NCBI RefSeq assembly: GCF_016526145.1
Contig: NZ_JADDUE010000005.1
Coordinates: 248,001-312,000, forward strand
Direction of reading: 5' to 3'
DNA: 64,000 nucleotides
From: Saccharopolyspora galaxeae
GTDB lineage: Bacteria > Actinomycetota > Actinomycetes > Mycobacteriales > Pseudonocardiaceae
Part shown: positions 1 to 7,037 of the stretch, piece after piece
How the letters are laid out: each line of letters opens with the position of its first letter
How positions within the stretch are numbered: the stretch's first letter is position 1
Made by a program: the position numbers and the translations under genes
Notes under the pieces: model-generated
What the model saw: only the letters and a program-made list of their open reading frames with translations
What the model was told of the DNA's origin: nothing
Database searches by the model: none

Positions 1-757
1 GGTGGATGTAGTCGAACCACTGCTCCGGGTCCTTGGGCACCGCCAGCAGCGACTCGTCCAGCCCGACGTGTTGCAGGCTGCGCCACTCGAGCAGCAGCTG
101 CCCGGAAGCGATGTCGATTTCCTGCAGGACGCCTTCCAGCACCTTCGAGTTCGGTTGCCCGCCGACCGGCGTGGTGTCCGCGCGCACCTCGGAGTAGATC
201 AGCAGCAGCGCGGTTCCGCGCGGAGTGATCACGAACTCGTGCATGTCGCCTTGCAGGCCGTTGGCCGCGCGCACGGTCGCGATCCGCCGGTAGCTCTCGT
301 CCAGCACGGCGTACTGCCCGTTGCCGAAACCGGGCGGCACCTCGATCGCGCCCTCCCAGAAGGTCAGCACCGGCCGGTCCTGGTAGCGCTGCACCTGGAG
401 GTTGGCGATCACGCCCTCGGCGGGCGGGCTGAACCACACCGGTTGGCCGAGATCGTCCATGATCAGCGCACCGGGCTGTGTCGCCGCGCGCGGTGCGGCC
501 GCCTCGGCGTTGAGCACGTTGGCTCCGGCCGGGGTCAGCAGCACGTGCCCGGGCTCGGTGTTCGCGGCCGGAGTGCTGATCTCCACCAGCGGCGGTTGCA
601 GGTCGGGGCGGGTGATGAGGCCCTGCCCGGCGCGGGCGCCCGGGGACGCGGCGGCGCCGGCGGTGCCTGCGGTGCCGATCAGCGCGGGCACGGCGGGAGC
701 CGCGGCCAGCATTCGCAGCACCGCGCGGCGGCCGATCGAGAAGGAGTCAGATGACAT
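1..757 (-). CDS. Arylsulfotransferase (ASST)-family protein, exported by Tat (3' end outside window)
   Basis: The reading frame starts at ATG 757 and runs off the window, so only about 252 N-terminal residues are visible. Residues 1-38 form a twin-arginine signal: SIGRRAVLRM followed by an Ala-rich hydrophobic stretch. The mature part carries ASST-family segments: DDLGQPVWFSP near residue 101, NLQVQRY near 119, LTFWEG near 131 and DMHEFVITPRG near 171. Known members move sulfate from phenolic sulfate esters to phenols without PAPS, but many actinomycete homologues are uncharacterised. It is the last visible gene of the cys operon, 13 bp after the cytosolic sulfotransferase, which suggests an extracytoplasmic sulfate-transfer or sulfate-ester role. 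Family assignment is good; the activity is inferred. Confidence 0.75.
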   Translation of the reverse strand, partial: MSSDSFSIGRRAVLRMLAAAPAVPALIGTAGTAGAAASPGARAGQGLITRPDLQPPLVEISTPAANTEPGHVLLTPAGANVLNAEAAAPRAATQPGALIMDDLGQPVWFSPPAEGVIANLQVQRYQDRPVLTFWEGAIEVPPGFGNGQYAVLDESYRRIATVRAANGLQGDMHEFVITPRGTALLLIYSEVRADTTPVGGQPNSKVLEGVLQEIDIASGQLLLEWRSLQHVGLDESLLAVPKDPEQWFDYIH

Positions 758-770
758 GGACATCTCCGGA

Positions 771-1430
771 TCAAGCGCTGGTGAACGGGGACGGCACTTC
801 GCCATCGGCGCTGACCTGCGCGGCCAGGTCGCGGATCGAGGCGGAATCGTTGACGTGCGGGAACTCCTCCTGCGGCACCGGCACGTCGAGGAAGTCGCAC
901 AGCCGCTGCCAGCCCTCGCCGACGCGGTAGACCAGCAGCCGGTCGGCGGGCACCACGCGCTGCACTTCGGCGTTGTGCCGTTCGAAGACGTCGATGGCGT
1001 GCGCGCGGTCTTCGAACCGGCCGTCGAACGTGCCGTTCCAGATCATCCGCTCGATGGTCGGGCGCAGCTTGGCGCTGAAGTCGTCGTCGCCGGGCGGGTC
1101 CTGCACGAACTGGTAGATCGTGCCGTAGGTGCTGTCGTACCAGCGTTCCGGGTCGCGCACGGTCAGCAACACCTTGGCGTCCGGGTAGAAATCCATCAGT
1201 TCGCGGTAGAACGCACAGCCCGGCCAGTCCACTGTGGACTCGAATCCGCCGAGCACCTGCTGCCAATCGGAGACCCGGCCGTCCATCGCCAGCTCCCAGT
1301 CCTGCGCCCGCTCGGGCTGCGCGATCACCTCGAACATGTGGTAGCAGGGGCCGTAGCCGAGGTGTTCCAGCGCCGCCTTCAGCGATGCGGTGCCGGTGCG
1401 GCCGAACCCGGCTCCGATGATCTTGACCAT
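771..1430 (-). CDS. Sulfotransferase family protein (PAPS-dependent type)
   Basis: A 219-residue cytosolic sulfotransferase-fold protein of the short bacterial type. Residues 6-17 (GAGFGRTGTASL) form the P-loop-like 5'-phosphosulfate-binding motif. VRDPERWYDS around residues 91-101 is the 3'-phosphate-binding strand and Arg/Ser region. The start is ATG 1430 because AAGGAG lies 9 nt upstream; a start at 1466 would lack this and add a non-homologous leader. It follows cysN by 43 bp in the same direction, so its PAPS donor would be made by the genes just upstream and the PAP by-product removed by CysQ. The acceptor cannot be read from the sequence. Some family members are annotated only by fold, so catalytic activity is inferred. 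Confidence 0.82.
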   Translation of the reverse strand: MVKIIGAGFGRTGTASLKAALEHLGYGPCYHMFEVIAQPERAQDWELAMDGRVSDWQQVLGGFESTVDWPGCAFYRELMDFYPDAKVLLTVRDPERWYDSTYGTIYQFVQDPPGDDDFSAKLRPTIERMIWNGTFDGRFEDRAHAIDVFERHNAEVQRVVPADRLLVYRVGEGWQRLCDFLDVPVPQEEFPHVNDSASIRDLAAQVSADGEVPSPFTSA

Positions 1431-1473
1431 TGCGTTCAACTCCTTGTCGTAGCTGCCCGGCAGCACGCGCCGA

Positions 1474-2805
1474 TCAACTGCGCGTACCGGGGTTCGCCTC
1501 GGTGATCAGGACGGCGCCCGCCGTGGCGTGCGTCGTCTCGTCGATGAGCACTCCGCCGCCGGTGAGCCGGTTGCGCTCGTAGGGGTCGCAGAAGATCGGC
1601 TGCGCCAGGCGCAGTCCGACCTCGCCGATGTCGTTGAGCCCGAGCTCGGCGGCCGGCTCCCGACTCAGCGTGGTGACGTCCAGCCGGTGCCGAACCTCGG
1701 TAACGACGGCTTTGACGGTGCGCGTGGTGTGCTTGAACAGCAGCCGCGTGCCGGGCCGCAGCGGTGCCGCCGCGGTCATCCAGCACACCGTCGCGGACAG
1801 CTCGTCCGCCGGTTCCGGGGCGTTCGCCGCGGCGCACAGCAGATCCCCGCGACCGACGTCGATGTCGTCGGCCAGTCGCAGCGATATCGACAGCGGAGCC
1901 TGCGCGCTGACCAGCGCGCCATCCGCGGTGTCCACCGAGGACACTCGGGATCGCATCCCGGAGGGCAGGTGCAGCACCTCATCGCCCGCTGCCACCGAGC
2001 CGCCGGAGATCTGGCCGGCGTAACCGCGGTAATCGCGCTCGGGCGCCCGGATGACGCACTGCACCGGCATCCGGAAGTCCATTGTGGAGTTGTCGTCCGC
2101 GATGCGGACCTGCTCGAGGTGCTCCAGCAGCGCCGGCCCGTCATACCAGGGCATGGCGGCCGAGCGTTCCACCACGTTGTCGCCGTGCAGTGCCGACAGC
2201 GGTATCGCGGTGCACCCGTGCCCGACGAACTCGGCGAATACGGCCGCGACGTCGCGGAAAACCTGCTCGTCGTAGTCGACCAGGTCCATCTTGTTCACCG
2301 CGAGCACGACCTCCGGAACCCGCAGCAGCCCGGCCAGCACGGCGTGCCTGCGACTCTGCTCGGTCAAGCCGTGCCGTGCGTCGACCAGCACGATCGCCAG
2401 GTCCGCAGTGGACGCCCCGGTGACCATGTTCCGGGTGTACTGGGCATGACCCGGGGTGTCGGCGATGATGAACGCGCGACGGGCGGTCTCGAAGTAGCGG
2501 TGCGCCACGTCGATGGTGATTCCCTGCTCGCGCTCGGCGCGCAGGCCGTCGGTGAGCATCGCCAGGTCCAGCACGTCGTCGCCGCGTTCCGCGCTGGCCT
2601 GCTCCAGCGCTTCGACCTGGTCGGCCAGCAGCGACTTCGAGTCGTGCAGCAACCGGCCGATCAGGGTGCTCTTGCCGTCGTCGACCGCGCCTGCGGTGGC
2701 GAACCGCAGCAGGCCGTCGGCCGGGGTGAAACCGTCCGCGTCCGCAGCGGTTCCGGGTAACGCGTCCGCGGGAACGGCCGGTCCGGCCGGAGAACTCGGG
2801 CTCAT
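1474..2805 (-). CDS. cysN: Sulfate adenylyltransferase, GTPase subunit CysN
   Basis: 443 residues; the regulatory GTPase subunit of the CysDN ATP sulfurylase, which couples GTP hydrolysis to APS formation from sulfate and ATP. The EF-Tu-type G domain shows AGAVDDGKSTLIGR (G1, about residue 38), DTPGHAQYTRNM (G3), VNKMD (G4) and SALHGDN (G5), followed by two beta-barrel domains. There is no C-terminal APS kinase domain, consistent with a separate cysC in the operon. The ATG start shares one base with the cysD stop (TGATG), a sign of translational coupling. Confidence is high. Confidence 0.95.
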   Translation of the reverse strand: MSPSSPAGPAVPADALPGTAADADGFTPADGLLRFATAGAVDDGKSTLIGRLLHDSKSLLADQVEALEQASAERGDDVLDLAMLTDGLRAEREQGITIDVAHRYFETARRAFIIADTPGHAQYTRNMVTGASTADLAIVLVDARHGLTEQSRRHAVLAGLLRVPEVVLAVNKMDLVDYDEQVFRDVAAVFAEFVGHGCTAIPLSALHGDNVVERSAAMPWYDGPALLEHLEQVRIADDNSTMDFRMPVQCVIRAPERDYRGYAGQISGGSVAAGDEVLHLPSGMRSRVSSVDTADGALVSAQAPLSISLRLADDIDVGRGDLLCAAANAPEPADELSATVCWMTAAAPLRPGTRLLFKHTTRTVKAVVTEVRHRLDVTTLSREPAAELGLNDIGEVGLRLAQPIFCDPYERNRLTGGGVLIDETTHATAGAVLITEANPGTRS

Positions 2806-3710
2806 CAGAAGTATCCCTCCCGCTTGCGGTCCTCCATCGCGGCCGCGCTCGTGCGGTCGTCGGCGCGGGTCTGGCCGCGCTCGGTGACCCGGGTCGCGGC
2901 GATCTCGGCGAGCACTTCGGACACCGTGGACGCTTCCGATGCAACCGCGCCGGTGCAGGTCATGTCGCCGACCGTGCGGAACCGCACGGATCGCTCCACC
3001 AGCGGCTCGTCCGGGTCGCGGTGCAGGAACGGATTGTCCGCCAACAACATCCCGTCGCGCTCGAACACCTTGCGGGTGTGCGCGAAGTACAGCGGCGGCA
3101 GCTCGACACCGTCGCGTTCCACGTAGGTCCACACGTCGCGTTCGGTCCAGTTCGACAGCGGGAACGCGCGCACGCTCTCGCCGGGCCGGATCAGTCCGTT
3201 GTAGACGTTCCACAGCTCGGGGCGCTGGTTGCGCGGATCCCACTGCCCGAAGGAGTCCCGGAAGGACAGCATCCGCTCCTTGGCCCGCGCGCGTTCCTCG
3301 TCGCGGCGCGCGCCGCCGAACAGGGCGTCGAAGCGGTGCTCGGCGACGGCGTCCAGCAGCGTCACCGTCTGCGCCCGGTTGCGGCTGGGCCAGCGGCCCG
3401 TCGGCTCGGCCACCCGGCCCGCATCGATCGAGTCCTGCACGCCGGCCACCACCAAGCGCACTCCCAGCTCGGCGACGCGGCGATCCCGGAAGTCGAGCAC
3501 TTCGTCGAAGTTGTGCCCGGTGTCCACGTGCAGCACCGGGAACGGGATCGGAGCGGGTGCGAACGCCTTCTCCGCCAGGCGCAGCAGGACCGCGGAGTCC
3601 TTGCCGCCGGAGAACAGCAGCGCGGGGCGGTCGAATTCGGCGGCCACTTCGCGGATCAGGTGCAGCGCCTCGGACTCCAGGACGTCCGATCGGGACGGTC
3701 CGGACGGCAT
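2805..3710 (-). CDS. cysD: Sulfate adenylyltransferase, catalytic subunit CysD
   Basis: 301 residues, the usual CysD length. It belongs to the PP-loop (adenine nucleotide alpha-hydrolase) superfamily, with FSGGKDSAVLL around residue 32 as the pyrophosphate loop. VDTGHNFDEVLDFRD and RRDEERARAKERMLSFRD are family signatures. It makes APS from ATP and sulfate in complex with CysN. ATG 3710 was chosen because it overlaps the cysQ stop by one base (TGATG) and gives the standard N-terminus; the longer open frame to 3896 only shadows cysQ. Confidence is high. Confidence 0.95.
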   Translation of the reverse strand: MPSGPSRSDVLESEALHLIREVAAEFDRPALLFSGGKDSAVLLRLAEKAFAPAPIPFPVLHVDTGHNFDEVLDFRDRRVAELGVRLVVAGVQDSIDAGRVAEPTGRWPSRNRAQTVTLLDAVAEHRFDALFGGARRDEERARAKERMLSFRDSFGQWDPRNQRPELWNVYNGLIRPGESVRAFPLSNWTERDVWTYVERDGVELPPLYFAHTRKVFERDGMLLADNPFLHRDPDEPLVERSVRFRTVGDMTCTGAVASEASTVSEVLAEIAATRVTERGQTRADDRTSAAAMEDRKREGYF

Positions 3711-4474
3711 CAGCGACTCCCCTCGGTCAGGTTCCCGGGCAGCGCGGCCAGCAGGTCCGCGGCCAGTTCCCGGCGGCACACCAGCAGATCCGGCAACCAC
3801 GGGTCCGGCAGGTCGTAGTGCAGCGGCGAGCCGTCCACCCGACTGGTGTGCAGTCCGGCCGCCCGGGCCACGCCGACCGGCGCTGCGCTGTCCCATTCGT
3901 ACTGCCCGCCCGCGTGCACGTAGGCGTCGACCTCGCCGAGCACCACCGCGCTGATCTTCGCGCCGGCGGAGCCCATCGGAACGGTCTCGGCGCCGAGCGA
4001 TTCGGCGAGCTCGCGCACGAATTCCGGCGGGCGGCTGCGGCTGACCGCCAGCCGAGGGTGGGCGATGCCGTGGCTCGGCTGCTTCGGCGGCGCACCGGTG
4101 CCGAGAACCCGGCCGTGCGCGGGCAGCGCTACCGCGGACGCGGTGATCTGATGATCCTCGGCCAGTGCCACGTGCACGGCCCAGTCGGTGCGTCCGGCTT
4201 CGGAGAACTCGCGGGTCCCGTCCAGCGGGTCGATGATCCAGACCCGGTCGGCGGATTCCCGCGGTGGCCCGGAAACGCCGTGCTCGGACAGCACCGGATC
4301 CTGCGGGCGGGCTTGCGCGAGCGCGGCGACCAGCAGGTCGTGCGCCGTGCGGTCACCCTCCGCGCCGAGGGCTTTCGGGTCCGTTGTGGACGCCGTCCGC
4401 TCCCGCAGGTCCAGCAGGCTCTCGCCGGCTTCCCGCGCCAGTCGTGCGGCGAGTTCGTGATCGTCCGCGCTCAC
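3710..4474 (-). CDS. cysQ: 3'(2'),5'-bisphosphate nucleotidase CysQ (inositol monophosphatase family)
   Basis: 254 residues with the metal-dependent phosphatase motifs of the IMPase/CysQ family: DPVLSEHG near residue 60, WIIDPLDGTREF near 78 and YEWDSAAPVGVARAAG near 192. It hydrolyses PAP, the by-product of sulfotransferases and PAPS reductase, to AMP. This relieves product inhibition and suits its place between the PAPS-making genes and the sulfotransferase. The start is GTG 4474, preceded by a strong GAGGAGGT. The first 122 bp overlap the 3' end of the upstream permease frame (see findings). Confidence is high. Confidence 0.92.
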   Translation of the reverse strand: MSADDHELAARLAREAGESLLDLRERTASTTDPKALGAEGDRTAHDLLVAALAQARPQDPVLSEHGVSGPPRESADRVWIIDPLDGTREFSEAGRTDWAVHVALAEDHQITASAVALPAHGRVLGTGAPPKQPSHGIAHPRLAVSRSRPPEFVRELAESLGAETVPMGSAGAKISAVVLGEVDAYVHAGGQYEWDSAAPVGVARAAGLHTSRVDGSPLHYDLPDPWLPDLLVCRRELAADLLAALPGNLTEGSR

Positions 4475-5393
4475 CCGGTACCTCCTCGTCCGACGTCAAC
4501 TCTTCGTTCCGCGCGCCAGGGCGGGCACGGGAGAACACCCGGTGCGCGACCGGGGAGACCGCTGCCGCGAGCACCACCAGCACGCCCAACGACGCGCCGA
4601 TGATCGCGTTCGCGCCCAGGAGCATGACTGCGGTGGTCGCCAGCATTCCGCCGAGCAGCACGCGGATCGGCCGGTCCGGGACGCGGGCCGAGATCAGCGC
4701 TCCGACCAGCACTCCGGGCAGCGAGCCCACCAGCAGCGAACCGACGATTCCGAAGTGGACTTCGCCGGTGAACAGGTGCCCGCAGGCGGCGACCAGCACC
4801 AGCGGCACGGCCTGCACCAGGTCGGTGCCGACCAGCCGCGCCGAGCTCAGCGAGCGGTTCGTCAGCAGCAGGCACACGATGATGATGGAACCGGAACCGA
4901 CCGAGGTGGTGCCGACGATGAGCCCGGCCACGGCGCCGAGCAGCGCGGTCGGCAACGGCCGCACCGAGGCGGGGCCTGCCGCGGGTCTGCGTTTCGCCAG
5001 CAGCATCCGGGCGAACAGCATGATCGCGGCCAGCAGTACCGCCACACCGGTCAACGTCTTCAACGACGATTCCGCACCGTCGCCGAGCGAACCCGCGAAC
5101 AGCGATCCGACCACCGCGCACGGCAGCGAGCCCAGGCACAGCCAGCCGACCAGCCGCGCGTCCGCGGTTTTCCGCCGCAGGTGCACCAGCGCCCCGACCG
5201 GCTTCATGACGGCGCTGGCGACCAGGTCGGAGGACACCGCTGCCAACGGCGGCACCCCGAACACCAGCGTGAGCAGGGGCATCGTCAACGCGCCGCCGCC
5301 CATCCCGGTCAGTCCCACCAGCAGCCCGGTCAGCAGGCCGGTGACCGCCACTCCCGGGTTCGGTGCGGCGAGCTCGGCTAATGCGGGTTCCAC
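4353..5393 (-). CDS. TauE/SafE-family membrane permease, putative sulfite or organosulfonate transporter
   Basis: 346 residues from GTG 5393, overlapping the 3' end of cysC by 16 bp. The core is a TauE/SafE protein with about eight hydrophobic segments. It has the typical glycine-rich first helix (LVGLTGMGGGALTMPLL) and an equivalent second-half motif (LIVGTTSVGSGSIIIVCLL). In a sulfate-activation operon it probably moves sulfate, sulfite or a sulfonate across the membrane. After the last helix the frame continues for about 60 Arg/Pro/Gly-rich residues, about 40 of them inside cysQ. This tail is unlike family members and may be a true long overlap or the result of a frameshift near 4480. The substrate is inferred. 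Confidence 0.82.
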   Translation of the reverse strand: MEPALAELAAPNPGVAVTGLLTGLLVGLTGMGGGALTMPLLTLVFGVPPLAAVSSDLVASAVMKPVGALVHLRRKTADARLVGWLCLGSLPCAVVGSLFAGSLGDGAESSLKTLTGVAVLLAAIMLFARMLLAKRRPAAGPASVRPLPTALLGAVAGLIVGTTSVGSGSIIIVCLLLTNRSLSSARLVGTDLVQAVPLVLVAACGHLFTGEVHFGIVGSLLVGSLPGVLVGALISARVPDRPIRVLLGGMLATTAVMLLGANAIIGASLGVLVVLAAAVSPVAHRVFSRARPGARNEELTSDEEVPGERGRSRTRRTTGAGSRREPAGPAGADGVHNGPESPRRGG

Positions 5394-6871
5394 CGGCCCA
5401 CCCAGCCTCGTCGCCGCAGCAGCGCGACGACCTCGTCGACGGCTTCGTCCTGCGACAGCCCGGAGGTGTCCAGCACCAGGTCCGCATCGGCGGGCACCTC
5501 GTACGGCGCGGAGACGCCGGTGAACTCGGGCAGCGTCCCGGCGCGGGCCTTGCGGTAGAGGCCCTTGCGGTCGCGGCGCTCGCACTCGCCCAACGGCGTC
5601 GCCACGTACACCAGCACGAATCCGCCCGATTCCTCGACCATGTCGCGCACCGCATCGCGGTCGGCGCGGTACGGCGCGATCGGCGCGCAGATCGCGGCGC
5701 CGCCGTGCCGGGTGACTTCGGAGGCCACGAACCCGATCCGGCGCACGTTGCGGCTGCGGTCCTCAGCGGAAAAGCCCAGTCCCGCGCACAACGTGCGGCG
5801 CACGACGTCCCCGTCGAGCAGCGTCACGGCCCGGTGGTCGTACTGCGTGAGCTCGTCCCGCAATGCACGCGCCATCGTGGACTTGCCCGCTCCGGAAAGT
5901 CCGGTGAACAGCACCGTGAAGCCGCGCCGGGACAGCGGTGGATGCAGCCGTTGCTGCTGCTCGGCGATGGCGGGCGTGGTGAACCAGCTCGGCAGCGGGT
6001 CGCCCCGGTCCAGGTGTGCGCGCAGTTCTTCAGCGCTGAGGCCGGGAAGCCGCCTGCTCGGCTCGACCTGCGCGGCCGGGCGCCAGCGGCCGGTGTCCTC
6101 GCGCACCACCTCGGGCGGCTCCAAGCCCGGAATCGGCGGCTGTTCCAGCGGATGCTCGCTGATCAGGTGGGTGGCTCCGTAGGCGGCGGCGACGTGCGCG
6201 GTCAGCAGCGCGTCCCGCTTCGGATCGGGCCGCTGCGCCAGCGGCACCGGCACGACCGTCGTGTCCGGCGGCAGTTCCGGGCGTGCGGCCAGCACTGCCT
6301 GCACCAGGACTTCCGGGCGCGGCCCGATCATCCGGGGCAGCAGCAGCAGGTGCGCCCCGTGCTCGGCGACCAGCTCGCGCAGCTGCGCGATCTCCTTGTG
6401 GTGCAAGGGTTTTTCCGGAAGCATCGCCAGAACGGGGCCGTGCGACAGGTTTTCCCGCACACTGGCGGCCGGCGGGCGCATTCTGCGCAGCGCGCCCGTA
6501 GGCGCCGCGGCGGCGCGTACCGGTCCGGCGGCATGGCTGCCGTCGGCGTCCGACCAGGCCGCGACGTTGCTGACCACGGCGACAGGTGCGCCTTCGGAGT
6601 CCTGCAGTTCGATCTCGTCCGCGGCGGCCACTTCCGCAGGCACGGTCAACGTGATCGGGGCGGGCCAAGGGGTCGCGTCGCACAGGCGTTGCCGGGTGCG
6701 CACGGACTCGACGTCGGCGGCATCGAGAAATCCGCTCAGCGCCGGGAAAGCACCGTCCAGCAGGAGTTCCACATCGGACAGTTCGGCGGCGCCGGGCACC
6801 CACGTGGCGCGCCGGACCGCACCGCGGCCGCGCGTACCCGGCCCCGGACACTCGGATTCCGCTCCGCTCAC
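5378..6871 (-). CDS. cysC: Adenylyl-sulfate (APS) kinase with N-terminal ATP-sulfurylase-like domain
   Basis: 497 residues from GTG 6871, with AGAGG 5 nt upstream. The C-terminal ~190 residues are an APS kinase: GLSGAGKSTMARAL P-loop, DGDVVRRTLCAGLGFS signature, then RNVRRIGFVA. It phosphorylates APS to PAPS. The N-terminal ~290 residues resemble the PUA-like and catalytic domains of homodimeric ATP sulfurylase. However, the catalytic HxxH motif reads PLHHKE, with the second His lost, and the GRDH-like loop reads ISEHPL. The N-domain is therefore probably structural or regulatory, and sulfurylase activity comes from CysDN downstream. It is the first gene of the operon. Confidence 0.88.
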   Translation of the reverse strand: MSGAESECPGPGTRGRGAVRRATWVPGAAELSDVELLLDGAFPALSGFLDAADVESVRTRQRLCDATPWPAPITLTVPAEVAAADEIELQDSEGAPVAVVSNVAAWSDADGSHAAGPVRAAAAPTGALRRMRPPAASVRENLSHGPVLAMLPEKPLHHKEIAQLRELVAEHGAHLLLLPRMIGPRPEVLVQAVLAARPELPPDTTVVPVPLAQRPDPKRDALLTAHVAAAYGATHLISEHPLEQPPIPGLEPPEVVREDTGRWRPAAQVEPSRRLPGLSAEELRAHLDRGDPLPSWFTTPAIAEQQQRLHPPLSRRGFTVLFTGLSGAGKSTMARALRDELTQYDHRAVTLLDGDVVRRTLCAGLGFSAEDRSRNVRRIGFVASEVTRHGGAAICAPIAPYRADRDAVRDMVEESGGFVLVYVATPLGECERRDRKGLYRKARAGTLPEFTGVSAPYEVPADADLVLDTSGLSQDEAVDEVVALLRRRGWVGRWNPH

Positions 6872-7037
6872 ACGCACCTCTGTCCGCCCGATGAACTGGA
6901 TCCATACGGTGACCGACCGCAGCCGCCGCGGAGAACCCCGGTGTCCATTTCTCGCCAGATCTCGTTTTTCCCACCTTGCACGGCGGATCTCGTTGCCACT
7001 GAGCGTGATTTCCGGCATTGCACGCGTACCGTACGGA

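Noticed and set aside
2939-4603. Long plus-strand frame across cysD/cysQ
   Set aside because: Arg/Pro-rich shadow of well-supported minus-strand genes.
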